Made by a program: the position numbers and the translations under genes
The notes under the pieces: model-generated
Seen by the model: only the letters and a program-made list of their open reading frames with translations
Told to the model about the DNA's origin: nothing
Databases searched by the model: none
DNA from: Actinomycetales bacterium
GTDB taxonomy: Bacteria; Actinomycetota; Actinomycetes; Actinomycetales; Actinomycetaceae
Direction of reading: 5' to 3'
Assembly: GCA_022838965.1 (NCBI GenBank)
Contig: JALHDK010000081.1
Coordinates: 4,144 to 17,016 of the forward strand
Length of the DNA: 12,873 nt
Part shown: one piece after another, positions 1 to 7,336 of the stretch
Layout: the number at the start of each line of letters is the position of its first letter
Position numbering within the stretch: position 1 is the stretch's first letter

Positions 1-1
1 G

Positions 2-871
2 CCGGCCTACAACCCCGGGCGCTTCCTGGCCCGGTCAGTGGGAAGCGTCATGCGGCAGGGCATCGCTGACCTGGAGTGCATCGTGGTGGACGACGGCTCC
101 GAGGAGGAGCTCACGGCCCACCCGGAGCTGCAGGACCCCCGCGTGCGGCTCCATCGCCAGGACAACCGGGGGGTGTCGGTCGCGCGCAACGTCGGGGTGG
201 CGCTGTCCGACTCCCGATTCGTGGCCTTCCTCGACCAGGACGACGAGTGGCTGCCCGGCAAGCTGGCCCAGCAGCTCGCGGCGCTCGTGGCCGACCCCCG
301 TGCCGCGTTCAGCCACACCCCGTTCGTGTGGTCGCTCCCCTCGGGCGAACGCCCCACCGCGCCACAGCGCGTCACCTACGCCGGCTCGCTGGCGGGCGAA
401 GCGCACGTGTGTCTGAGCAGCGTCGTCGTCAGCCGATCGAACCACGACGCCGTGGGCGGCTTCGACCCGCTTCTCGTCCAGCAGCAGGACTGGGATTACG
501 TTCTGAAGCTCCTGCGCGTCTTCGGCGAGCCGGTGACCGCCAACCGCCCGCTGGTGCGGTACTTCGTGCACGGGGGCAATGCCAGCACCGACTACGCGGC
601 GGCGGCCGCCGAGGGGCGCAGCGTACTCGACCGCAGTGCCGTGGACGCGCACCGGCGGGGGGACGCGGACGCGCTGGCGGCGATCGGGCGGGGACGGCGG
701 GTGGCGCGCCGGCTCCACGCCCACCAGGCCGTGGACCGCGCTCGCGCATGCGTGCGCGACCGCGACGTCGTCGGGGCGGCGCGGCACCTCGGACGTGGCA
801 CGGCCATGGATCCCCTCGTGGTCGCGCGCGCCGTCGCCCGTTCCCTCGGGCGGCCGGAGGCGCGCACATGA
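2..871 (+). CDS. Family 2 glycosyltransferase, 5' truncated
   Basis: A GT-A fold inverting glycosyltransferase that would transfer a sugar from a nucleotide-sugar in the cytoplasm; donor and acceptor cannot be read. The frame is open from base 2, where it begins PAYNPGRF, the usual stretch after the first beta strand of GT2 enzymes, so only about 10-15 residues are lost at the window edge. In the 289 visible residues, VVDDGS lies at 28-33 (nucleotide binding), DQDD at 78-81 (the DxD-type metal site) and QQDWDY around 161-166 (the usual acidic acceptor/catalytic region). A V-H-G-G-N motif follows near 190. The C-terminal 90 residues are Ala/Arg-rich and probably helical. The stop overlaps the ABC gene start (ATGA, 868-871), so the two are probably translated together. 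The internal GTG at 38 is not the start, because the GT2 fold clearly begins before it. Confidence 0.9.
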   Translation, partial: PAYNPGRFLARSVGSVMRQGIADLECIVVDDGSEEELTAHPELQDPRVRLHRQDNRGVSVARNVGVALSDSRFVAFLDQDDEWLPGKLAQQLAALVADPRAAFSHTPFVWSLPSGERPTAPQRVTYAGSLAGEAHVCLSSVVVSRSNHDAVGGFDPLLVQQQDWDYVLKLLRVFGEPVTANRPLVRYFVHGGNASTDYAAAAAEGRSVLDRSAVDAHRRGDADALAAIGRGRRVARRLHAHQAVDRARACVRDRDVVGAARHLGRGTAMDPLVVARAVARSLGRPEART

Positions 872-2673
872 CCCGCATCCTGCGCATGCTGAACGACATC
901 TTCGACCGGCGGATGAAGGTGTCGCTCGTGGGGGCGGTCATCGCCTCCGTTGTTCTCGCCCTGCTGGACACCCTCGCCATCTCGCTCGTCCTGCCCCTTG
1001 TCGATCTTGCCGCCGGGAACACCGCGGACTCCGGGGCGATCCGCCTCGTCTCGGGGATCCTCGGGGATCCGGATCCGGAGACCCTGCTGCGGATCCTCGC
1101 CGGAGCCGTGGTGAGTCTCTTCATCCTCAAGGACCTCGGCTCGGTCGCCTACGCGTGGTGGCTGGCGGGCTTCAAGGTGTTCGAACGGGTCAAGCTGCAG
1201 AACCGGATGCTGCGGCACTTCCTCAGTTCCCCGTACACCCACGTGTCGCGGCGCAGCACGTCGGAGATGATCCGGGTCATCAACGATGCCGTCACCCAGG
1301 TGTTCGGCACCCTCGTCTTCGGCCTCATGGGCCTGGTCAGCAACATCATCTCGATCGTGGCGATCGCGACCGCGCTGCTGCTGGTGGCACCGCTGCCGAC
1401 GCTCGCCGTCCTCGTCTACTTCGGCATCGCCTCGTTCGCCTACTTCTCCGTCATCAAGCCGATCGCCGCGCGTGCGGGCCGGGAGTCCGCGCGGGCGGCG
1501 CGGGACAGCTGGAGTGCGGCCCTTGCCGCCCTCGGTGGCATCAAGGAGATCAAGCTCCGGAACACCCAGTCGTTCTTCCTGACGCGCTTCCGGGAGGCGG
1601 CGCTGCGCGGGGCTCGTGCCTCGCGCACGGCCGAGATCCTCGGCGGGCTTCCCCGCTACCTGCTGGAGATCCTGTTCATCCTCGGGGTGGGGATGTTCCT
1701 GCTGCTCAGTGCAGACGGCCTGCGGTCCGGATCGACCATCGGCATCCTCTCGCTCTTCGTGGCGGCCGGGTTCCGCGTGCTGCCCTCGATCACCGGCCTG
1801 CTCGGCAACCTCGCCAACTTCCGGTTCGGCTCCCCCTACCTGGGGATCCTCCATGCCGAGGTGCTCGCCTCGCGGGAGATCGAGGCGGTCGCGGAGGAGC
1901 CGGGCCCCCCGCTGCCGTTCACCCGCCTGCTCCGTCTGGAGGAGGTCTCGTTCCGCTACCCCGGGGGGGACCGCGACGTGGTGTCGGGGGTCTCCTTCGA
2001 GGTCCCGCACGGGTCGTCCATCGCCCTCGTGGGCGGGAGCGGTGCCGGGAAGACCACGCTGGCTGACCTCATCCTCGGCCTCCACGACCCCGCCTCGGGC
2101 CGCATCGTGGTCGACGGCGTGGACATCGCCGGACGCAAGATGCGCTGGCAGCAGCGCCTCGGGTACGTGGCCCAGGAGATCTTCTTCCTTGATGCGACCC
2201 TGGCCGAGAACATCGCCTTCGATGTTGACCGGCGCGAGATCGACGAGGAGCGTCTCTGGAAGTCCATCCATCAGGCACAACTGGACGAACTGGTTGCCGA
2301 GCTGCCCGAGGGCGTCAACACCCCACTCGGCGAACGCGGGACGCGGCTGTCCGGAGGCCAGCGGCAGCGGGTCGGCATCGCCCGCGCGCTGTACCGCCAG
2401 CCGGATCTCCTCGTGCTCGACGAGGCGACGGCGGCCCTCGACAACGAGACCGAGCACCGGCTCACCCAGGCGATCACCGCCCTCCGCGGCGACATCACCG
2501 TCATCCTCATCGCGCACCGGCTCTCCACGGTGCGCCATTGCGACCAGCTCGTCTTCCTCAAGGACGGCCGGGTCGAGGCCGTCGGGACCTTTGACGAGGT
2601 CCGCCAGTGCAACGCCGACTTCGCCGAGCTGGTGCGGCTCGGCACGCTCGAGCGGCAGGGCGGGGAGGCGTGA
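868..2673 (+). CDS. ABC exporter half-transporter, PglK/MsbA-like (TMD-NBD)
   Basis: A 601-residue membrane ATPase with an N-terminal six-helix transmembrane domain and a C-terminal nucleotide-binding domain, expected to work as a homodimer. Hydrophobic segments lie near residues 18-45, 70-105, 145-200 and 265-320. The ATPase motifs are complete: Walker A GGSGAGKTT at 389-397 (Lys395), Q-loop Gln436, signature LSGGQ at 494-498, Walker B LLVLDE ending at Asp518/Glu519, and switch His550. The FRVLPSITGLL segment before the ATPase domain resembles the end of the membrane domain in PglK-type lipid-linked oligosaccharide flippases. Flanking GTs on both sides support flipping or export of a glycan; peptide export is an alternative given the PqqD/HprK-like genes downstream. 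The ATG at 868 has GGAGG seven bases upstream and overlaps the previous stop. The frame stays open upstream to 76, but that stretch is a shadow of the GT2. Confidence 0.93.
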   Translation: MTRILRMLNDIFDRRMKVSLVGAVIASVVLALLDTLAISLVLPLVDLAAGNTADSGAIRLVSGILGDPDPETLLRILAGAVVSLFILKDLGSVAYAWWLAGFKVFERVKLQNRMLRHFLSSPYTHVSRRSTSEMIRVINDAVTQVFGTLVFGLMGLVSNIISIVAIATALLLVAPLPTLAVLVYFGIASFAYFSVIKPIAARAGRESARAARDSWSAALAALGGIKEIKLRNTQSFFLTRFREAALRGARASRTAEILGGLPRYLLEILFILGVGMFLLLSADGLRSGSTIGILSLFVAAGFRVLPSITGLLGNLANFRFGSPYLGILHAEVLASREIEAVAEEPGPPLPFTRLLRLEEVSFRYPGGDRDVVSGVSFEVPHGSSIALVGGSGAGKTTLADLILGLHDPASGRIVVDGVDIAGRKMRWQQRLGYVAQEIFFLDATLAENIAFDVDRREIDEERLWKSIHQAQLDELVAELPEGVNTPLGERGTRLSGGQRQRVGIARALYRQPDLLVLDEATAALDNETEHRLTQAITALRGDITVILIAHRLSTVRHCDQLVFLKDGRVEAVGTFDEVRQCNADFAELVRLGTLERQGGEA

Positions 2674-3347
2674 TGCGAGGCATCGCCGTCGTGATCGCGG
2701 CCCGCAACCCCGGGCCACTGCTGGCGGAGGCCCTCGCATCGGCCACCGCCCAGACCCGCCCGCCCTCGGCTGTCGTGGTGGTCGATGACGGTTCCACCGA
2801 CGGGAGCGTGGGGGAGGCGGTGTCGGCGTTTCCCGCCGTCACCGTGATCACCCAGGCCCCCCGCGGCCGGTCGGCCGCCCGCAACCGGGGTGCGATGGCG
2901 ACCGACGGGGACCTCCTCTTCCTCGACGCCGACGACGTCCTCCGCCCTGAGGCGCTCGCGGTGCTGGGGGCCGCCCTCGACGCCGATCCCGCGCTGGACA
3001 TGGTGCACGGCCGGGTCTTCGAGTTCGTTGACCAGCTCCGGCCACCCCCGCCGGGGGTCCGCAGCCGCGATGCCGAGGTCTTCGTCCGGCTCGGGGGGTC
3101 CACCCTCGTGCGGCGCTCGCTGTGGGACCGGGTGGGACCGTTCGACGAGCGGATCGACCGTGGGGAGTGGATCGACTGGATGAGCCGCGCCGCGCATCTC
3201 GGCGCCGTTGCGCGCGACCTTCCCGAGGTGGTCCTCAACCGTCGCCTGCACGCGGCCAACTCACCCGGGGAGAACAACGCGCCCTATCTCGCGGTGGTCC
3301 GCGCCGCTCTGGCCCGGGCGCGGGAGGCGGCCGAGCGCCGGGACTGA
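2673..3347 (+). CDS. Short family 2 glycosyltransferase
   Basis: A 224-residue cytoplasmic GT2 enzyme, little more than the GT-A core. VVDDGS is at 36-41 and LDADD at 84-88 (nucleotide and metal binding). Later come RGEWIDW, in the place of the usual acidic catalytic region, and RRLHAANS near the C-terminus. There is no membrane anchor, so it probably acts on a lipid-linked or protein-bound acceptor together with its neighbours. The ATG overlaps the ABC stop by one base (TGATG), with GGGGAGG just upstream; the GTG one codon earlier is possible. It is a close paralog of the GT2 at 5505-6182: a gapless block of 65 residues from HGRV onward matches at 44 positions by hand count. Sugar specificity is unknown. 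Confidence 0.9.
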   Translation: MRGIAVVIAARNPGPLLAEALASATAQTRPPSAVVVVDDGSTDGSVGEAVSAFPAVTVITQAPRGRSAARNRGAMATDGDLLFLDADDVLRPEALAVLGAALDADPALDMVHGRVFEFVDQLRPPPPGVRSRDAEVFVRLGGSTLVRRSLWDRVGPFDERIDRGEWIDWMSRAAHLGAVARDLPEVVLNRRLHAANSPGENNAPYLAVVRAALARAREAAERRD

Positions 3348-3422
3348 GCAGCCCGCGGACGGGCGCGGCCGGCGATTCCGCACCCGTTGTATCCTGAGGT
3401 GCGAACCAGGAAGGGTGGTGCC
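3348..3422 (+). promoter_or_regulatory. 75-bp gap with possible internal promoter before the PqqD-like gene
   Basis: This is the only real gap in the plus-strand block. It contains TATCCT at 3390-3395, which fits the actinobacterial -10 pattern TAnnnT, about 27 bases before the ATG. No convincing -35 element is seen 16-18 bases further up. A short inverted pair GCGGA/TCCGC lies further upstream but is too weak to call a terminator. If the promoter is real, the PqqD-to-nucleotidyltransferase genes could be transcribed separately from the ABC/GT genes. Confidence 0.3.
3408..3415 (+). promoter_or_regulatory. Ribosome binding site of the PqqD-like gene
   Basis: AGGAAGGG lies seven bases before the ATG at 3423. 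It selects that ATG over the in-frame TTG at 3387. Confidence 0.65.
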
Positions 3423-3857
3423 ATGGCGGAGCGGGTGTGGCAGGTTCAGACTGACCACGTGATGGCGGAGGTGCTCGAGGGCGAGGCGGTGATCATCGAC
3501 ATGGCCTCGGGCCGCTACCACGCCGCGTCCGGCGTGGGGGCGACGATCTGGGAGGCCGTCACCGCCGGGCAGCCCTTCGATGGCATCCTGACGGACGTCC
3601 GGCGCCGCCACTCCGAGGTCCCCGCTGACGCCGCCGGGCATGTGGAACGATTCCTCACCGAGCTCGTCGATGCCGGTCTGGTCACCGTGAGCGAGGTGGA
3701 GAACGCGGCCGCGCCGCGTGGCGCGACCGGAACCGCGCCCACCCCGTGGAAGCCGCCGTCGCTCGAGACGCACAACGACCTGCAGGATCTCCTCCTCCTG
3801 GACCCGGTCCACGAGGTCACGGAGGCCGGCTGGCCCCACGCCGCACCCGAGGCATGA
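3423..3857 (+). CDS. PqqD-like (RRE-fold) protein with conserved-looking C-terminal tail
   Basis: A 144-residue protein. Residues 8-92 look like a PqqD-type winged helix: strands around VMAEVLEGEAVIID, then the typical GRYHAAS turn with IWEAV after it (29-46), and a last helix FLTELVDAGLV (77-87). PqqD folds are peptide-binding domains (RiPP recognition elements) that present a peptide to a modifying enzyme. After an Ala/Gly/Pro-rich linker (95-108) comes a distinct tail beginning W109, with LQDLLLLDPVHEV at 120-132 and GWP at 136-138. Ordinary PqqD proteins are about 90 residues and have no such tail. I recall similar tails in PqqD-like proteins beside HprK-like genes, but this is unchecked. 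The stop overlaps the kinase-like gene start (ATGA, 3854-3857), suggesting the two proteins act together. It might bind a peptide encoded elsewhere, or its own tail may be the substrate. Confidence 0.8.
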   Translation: MAERVWQVQTDHVMAEVLEGEAVIIDMASGRYHAASGVGATIWEAVTAGQPFDGILTDVRRRHSEVPADAAGHVERFLTELVDAGLVTVSEVENAAAPRGATGTAPTPWKPPSLETHNDLQDLLLLDPVHEVTEAGWPHAAPEA

Positions 3858-4822
3858 GGTTCGGCCGGCTCATCGACTCCGCCAGGACCGCGATCGCCGG
3901 GACCGGGGAGAGCAGCGCGGCGTTCATCCTCGCGGGGCGCACGATCCGCCTCGTGGGCGCGGGACCGGCCCTCCTTGACCGTCTGCTGCCCGCGTTCGCG
4001 CACCTTCCCGCTGCCGATGCCGCCGCGGAGGCGGATCTCACCGTCCTGCTCTGGGATGTCGCCTCGACCGGCGTGCCGTTCCCCGACCTCGGGGACTTCG
4101 AGGCGCGGCCCGGCTCGCCGGTGACCCCGACGCTCCACGGGGGCTCGTGGTCCTTCGTCCACCACGCGTATGAGAACGCGATGAGCTACCTCGACCGCGA
4201 GCAGTCGCTCGGCGTCTACGTGGCCGCGGACGCCGCGACGCTCCTGCCGTGGGACCGGGCGTGCCCGCTGCGCTCACTTCTGACCCGCTGGCTCGCGCCC
4301 CAGCGGCTGCTACTCGCCCACGGCGCCGGGATCGGGGGGCCCGGGGGCGCCGTCGTTCTCGCCGGCCCGGGCGGCAGCGGCAAGAGCACGACGTCGATGG
4401 CGTGCTTCGCCGCGGGCATGGGGTACCTCGGCGACGACTACGTCCTCTTCGACATCGACCACCAGTCGGTGTGGTCGGTGTACGGCTCCGCCAAGCTGGC
4501 CGGAGACCACGCCAAGCGTGTCGGCTGGCCGGTGAGGGACCGGCCGGAGGCGATCGTGCTCTCCGCCCCGGTGCGTGCCATCATCGTGCCGGTGGTCACC
4601 CGCGGGCCGGTCTGCACGATGGCACCGGTCCCCGCCAGCCGGGCCCTCATGGCCATCGCGCCCCCCACCATGTTCCAGACGGCGGGCGACCAGCGGGCCG
4701 CGTTCCACCTCACCACCGATTTCGTCCGGGGTTTGCCCACGTTCCGGCTCGAGCTCGGTGCGGGCCTCGAGCACGTCCCGGGCATGATCCGCACGCTCAT
4801 CGAGGAGGGGAGGGCACCGTGA
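3854..4822 (+). CDS. HPr kinase/phosphorylase-like P-loop protein
   Basis: A 322-residue protein with a P-loop of the HPr kinase type. It shows LLLAHGAGIG (His156 within it), Walker A GPGGSGKST at 171-179 (Lys177), a YLGDDYVLFD segment with Asp194/Asp195, and YGSAKL at 210-215. This order is typical of the HprK-related kinases found beside PqqD-like genes. True HPr kinase phosphorylates a serine of the carbon-regulation protein HPr, but this protein lacks the recognisable HPr-kinase N-terminal domain. In Bacillales lasso-peptide clusters such as paeninodin, a related kinase phosphorylates the precursor peptide; the target here is unknown. No HPr homologue is visible in the window. The ATG overlaps the PqqD-like stop and has only a weak GAGG next to it, so translation is probably coupled. 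Residues 1-150 are poorly conserved and probably help bind the partner. Confidence 0.85.
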   Translation: MRFGRLIDSARTAIAGTGESSAAFILAGRTIRLVGAGPALLDRLLPAFAHLPAADAAAEADLTVLLWDVASTGVPFPDLGDFEARPGSPVTPTLHGGSWSFVHHAYENAMSYLDREQSLGVYVAADAATLLPWDRACPLRSLLTRWLAPQRLLLAHGAGIGGPGGAVVLAGPGGSGKSTTSMACFAAGMGYLGDDYVLFDIDHQSVWSVYGSAKLAGDHAKRVGWPVRDRPEAIVLSAPVRAIIVPVVTRGPVCTMAPVPASRALMAIAPPTMFQTAGDQRAAFHLTTDFVRGLPTFRLELGAGLEHVPGMIRTLIEEGRAP

Positions 4823-5508
4823 AACCGGGCATGACCAGCGTCATCATCCCGGTGTTCAACGGCGAGCGGTTCATCGGGGCCGCCCTGGAGTCCGTGCGCG
4901 CCCAGACACGCCCGGTCGGCGAGGTGATCGTCGTCGACGACGGTTCCAGCGACGGGACGCTCGATGTGGTGGCACGATTCCCCGACGTCGTCGTCCTGCG
5001 GCAGGCGAACGCCGGGCCCGCCGCAGCGCGCAACCGGGGCATCGCGGCCGCTCACGGCGAGTACCTCGCGATGCTCGACGCGGATGACCTCTGGCCCGCG
5101 GACCGCAACGAGGCGATGGCCCGGATGCTCGACGACGATCCCACGCTCGGTCTTGTGATGGGCCTCCAGCGGCTGCTGATCGAGCCGGGCGCGGAGGTAC
5201 CGGCCTGGGTGCCTCCCGGCGACCCTGACACCATCGACCCCGAGACGCTGCCGAAGCCCACCGGCATCTTCCTGACCCGCCGGTCCGTCTTCGAGGAGGT
5301 GGGCCCGTTCGACGAGGCGATGCGGCACGGTGAGGACACCGACTGGTTCCTGCGGAGCCAGGACCGAGGCGTCCGCTGGGAGCACCTCCAGCAGATCGTC
5401 CTCATCCGGCGCATCCACGGGCGGAATCTCACCAACGACGCCGAGGCGCAACGGCGCGCCCTGTTCGAGGTGCTGCAGCGCCGGATGGCACGGAGGCGGT
5501 CCGGATGA
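4819..5508 (+). CDS. Short family 2 glycosyltransferase
   Basis: A 229-residue GT2 enzyme. IIPVFNG opens the fold at 9-15, VVDDGS is at 38-43, MLDADD at 85-90 and HGEDTDWF at 170-177; Glu172-Asp173 is the usual ED catalytic/acceptor motif. RRIHGRNLT follows near 200-208. There are no membrane segments. The GTG start overlaps the kinase-like stop (GTGA, 4819-4822) and is preceded by a strong GAGGAGGGGAGGG run four bases away. The ATG at 4831 sits 16 bases from that run and is less likely. Its place inside the PqqD/HprK-like module suggests it acts on the same acceptor. It keeps a clearer ED motif than the two sister GT2s at 2673 and 5505 and probably transfers a different sugar. Confidence 0.9.
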   Translation: MKPGMTSVIIPVFNGERFIGAALESVRAQTRPVGEVIVVDDGSSDGTLDVVARFPDVVVLRQANAGPAAARNRGIAAAHGEYLAMLDADDLWPADRNEAMARMLDDDPTLGLVMGLQRLLIEPGAEVPAWVPPGDPDTIDPETLPKPTGIFLTRRSVFEEVGPFDEAMRHGEDTDWFLRSQDRGVRWEHLQQIVLIRRIHGRNLTNDAEAQRRALFEVLQRRMARRRSG

Positions 5509-6182
5509 TCACCATCGGCGTGGTCATCCCGGTGCGGAACCTCGGGGAGCTGCTGGCCGAGACGCTCGACTCGGTGATGTCCCAGAGGAGGCCGGCCGCG
5601 CTGGTGACAGTGGTCGACGACGGTTCCGACGACGACTCGGTCGCGGCCGTCGTCGCGCGCCACCCCGGGGTGCGGTTGCTGCGCCAGGACCACCGCGGCA
5701 CCGGGGCAGCGCGGAACCGAGGCGGCTCGGCGAGCGAAACCGACGCGATCCTCTTCCTCGACGCCGACGACCTGCTCCGTCCGGGCGCGCTCATGGCGCT
5801 GGGTGCCGCCCTCGACAGGGATCCGGACATCGAACTGGCCCACGGCCGGGTCCACGAGTTCGTCGACGGGCGCAACCCGCCCCCTCCCGGGGTCCGGCGC
5901 ACCGAACTCGACGTGGCGGCGCGACTCGCCGGGACAACCCTCGTCCGTCGGTCGCTGTGGGACCGGACCGGAGGCATGGACGAGACGCTGGTCCGGGGTG
6001 AGTGGATCGACTGGATGGGCCGGGCGGCGGACCTGGCCACGGGTACTGCCGAGGTGGCCGAGGTGGTTCTTGACCGAAGGTTGCACGGGGCGAACAAGTC
6101 CGCCGCCGGTGGGGACCGGACGCCCTATCTGACCGCCGTGGTCCGTGCCGCACTCCTGCGCAAGCGCGGGGCGGGCGAATGA
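5505..6182 (+). CDS. Short family 2 glycosyltransferase, paralog of the GT2 at 2673
   Basis: A 225-residue GT2 enzyme with VVDDGS at 36-41, FLDADD at 84-89, RGEWIDW in the place of the ED motif and RRLHGAN near the end. It keeps blocks such as NPPPPGVR and TLVRRSLWDR almost unchanged from the GT2 at 2673-3347, so the two arose by duplication. They now flank the PqqD/kinase/GT2 genes. The ATG is within the previous gene's stop (ATGA, 5505-5508) and has GGAGG eight bases upstream. Substrates are unknown. Sequence blocks this similar suggest the same acceptor class, or the same sugar added twice. Confidence 0.9.
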   Translation: MITIGVVIPVRNLGELLAETLDSVMSQRRPAALVTVVDDGSDDDSVAAVVARHPGVRLLRQDHRGTGAARNRGGSASETDAILFLDADDLLRPGALMALGAALDRDPDIELAHGRVHEFVDGRNPPPPGVRRTELDVAARLAGTTLVRRSLWDRTGGMDETLVRGEWIDWMGRAADLATGTAEVAEVVLDRRLHGANKSAAGGDRTPYLTAVVRAALLRKRGAGE

Positions 6183-7336
6183 GCGGGATTCCCGGACTGC
6201 GCGGCAACTTCTGGCCCGGCCCCGAGGATCGTGACCTGCTGCGGTTCCTGCTCCACGAGGACCAGGAGACGGCCCGGGCGGCATGGGCACGGTGGCGGCC
6301 GGGCTGGGATCCGGACACGCCGACCGCCGAGCAGTACCGGCTCTACCCGCTCCTCGCGGAGCGAATCGTCGAGTTCGGGATCGAAGAACCCCAGCTCGGC
6401 AAGCTCCAGGGAGTCCGGCGGCAGTACACCGTCCGCACCATGATCAACCTCGACCATCTCGAGGAGGTGTTGGCGACCCTCGAGGGTGCGGGCATCGAGG
6501 CGGTGGTGCTCAAGGGTGCCGCGCTGGTGTTGTCCGTCTACCGGAACAGCGGGCTGCGTCCCTTCCATGATCTGGACGTCCTGGTGGATCCCCGCCGGCA
6601 CGACGAGGCGATCCGGCTCCTCGAGAGCGAGGGATGGTCCCGGGTGTACGACTACGATCCCGGCCTCTGGGACCATGCAGTGACCCTGCGGCGCGGCGGG
6701 ATCGACCTGGATCTGCACCGCCGCTACAGCCGCGAACTGGTCATCCCGGGACACCTCGACCTCACGTGGGAGGTCACCCGGACCGAGATCGCACCGAGGA
6801 CGCTGCGGTCCGGGCGGGCGGTCCGGATCCTGGCCCCGACCGACACGCTGCTCCACACCATCGCGCACGGCACGTTCGCGCGCGGGCCGGTCGCCCTGCG
6901 GTGGCTCGCCGATGCGAAGCGTGTCATCGCGGTGGGTCCCATCGACTGGGACCGGCTGGTGCTCCTGTCAGGGGCGTTCGAGGTGAGCCCAGTGATCCAT
7001 GACGGTCTCGTCCTCCTGGGCGACATCACCGGATCGCCTGTTCCCGCCGAGCCCCTCGCGCGGCTGAGGGCCGCCCGCCTGCCGCGGGTGTCCCAGCGGC
7101 GTCTGGAGGCCTTTCACACCGTCCGGGAGACGGGCGGCCCGTTCGGTCGCCTGACGCGCGAGGTGGACCGTTACCTCGAGCTCACCCGGCACCTGCGCTG
7201 GAGCGAGGTCCTCGCGCGGGCCCCGAAATACGCCGTCGTCGACTTCTTCTGGCAGCCACGGGCGCGCCCCCGGCTGGAACACATTCTCCGGTCAGGGGGC
7301 CGGGCTCAGTGGCGGCGGCGCATCCAGGCACGGTAG
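6179..7336 (+). CDS. Nucleotidyltransferase-fold protein (PF14907-like)
   Basis: A 385-residue protein. The core shows VVLKGAAL (Lys112-Gly113), then RPFHDLDVLVDP with Asp131 and Asp133, and LLESEGW. This KG...DxD pattern is that of the NTP_transf_5 family (PF14907) of the polymerase-beta-like nucleotidyltransferase fold. Such proteins recur in lasso-peptide and exopolysaccharide loci beside HprK-like and PqqD-like genes; their reaction is not established as far as I know. The N-terminal 75 residues look helical, and the C-terminal third is Arg-rich with HTIAHGTFARG near 225. The ATG overlaps the preceding GT2 stop (ATGA, 6179-6182) but has no good ribosome site, so it depends on coupling. 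It ends the plus-strand block; its last 31 bases overlap the convergent GT2 gene. Confidence 0.83.
   Translation: MSGIPGLRGNFWPGPEDRDLLRFLLHEDQETARAAWARWRPGWDPDTPTAEQYRLYPLLAERIVEFGIEEPQLGKLQGVRRQYTVRTMINLDHLEEVLATLEGAGIEAVVLKGAALVLSVYRNSGLRPFHDLDVLVDPRRHDEAIRLLESEGWSRVYDYDPGLWDHAVTLRRGGIDLDLHRRYSRELVIPGHLDLTWEVTRTEIAPRTLRSGRAVRILAPTDTLLHTIAHGTFARGPVALRWLADAKRVIAVGPIDWDRLVLLSGAFEVSPVIHDGLVLLGDITGSPVPAEPLARLRAARLPRVSQRRLEAFHTVRETGGPFGRLTREVDRYLELTRHLRWSEVLARAPKYAVVDFFWQPRARPRLEHILRSGGRAQWRRRIQAR

Noticed and set aside
1051..1096. Four GGATCC sites in under 50 bp, two in a tandem 10-bp repeat
   Set aside because: They encode an ordinary Gly-Asp-Pro-rich loop of the ABC membrane domain in frame; probably chance codon choice.
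1963..1969. Seven-G run in the ABC gene
   Set aside because: It is in frame (Pro-Gly-Gly-Asp) and the protein is intact on both sides, so there is no sign of switching.
592..2739. 715-residue open frame antisense to the first GT2 and ABC genes
   Set aside because: It mirrors two genes with complete family motifs and shows only low-complexity Arg/Glu/Gly-rich sequence, as expected from very GC-rich DNA.
3387..3422. Upstream TTG start giving the PqqD-like protein 12 more residues
   Set aside because: The ATG at 3423 has a well-spaced AGGAAGGG, while the TTG has no ribosome site and overlaps the possible -10.
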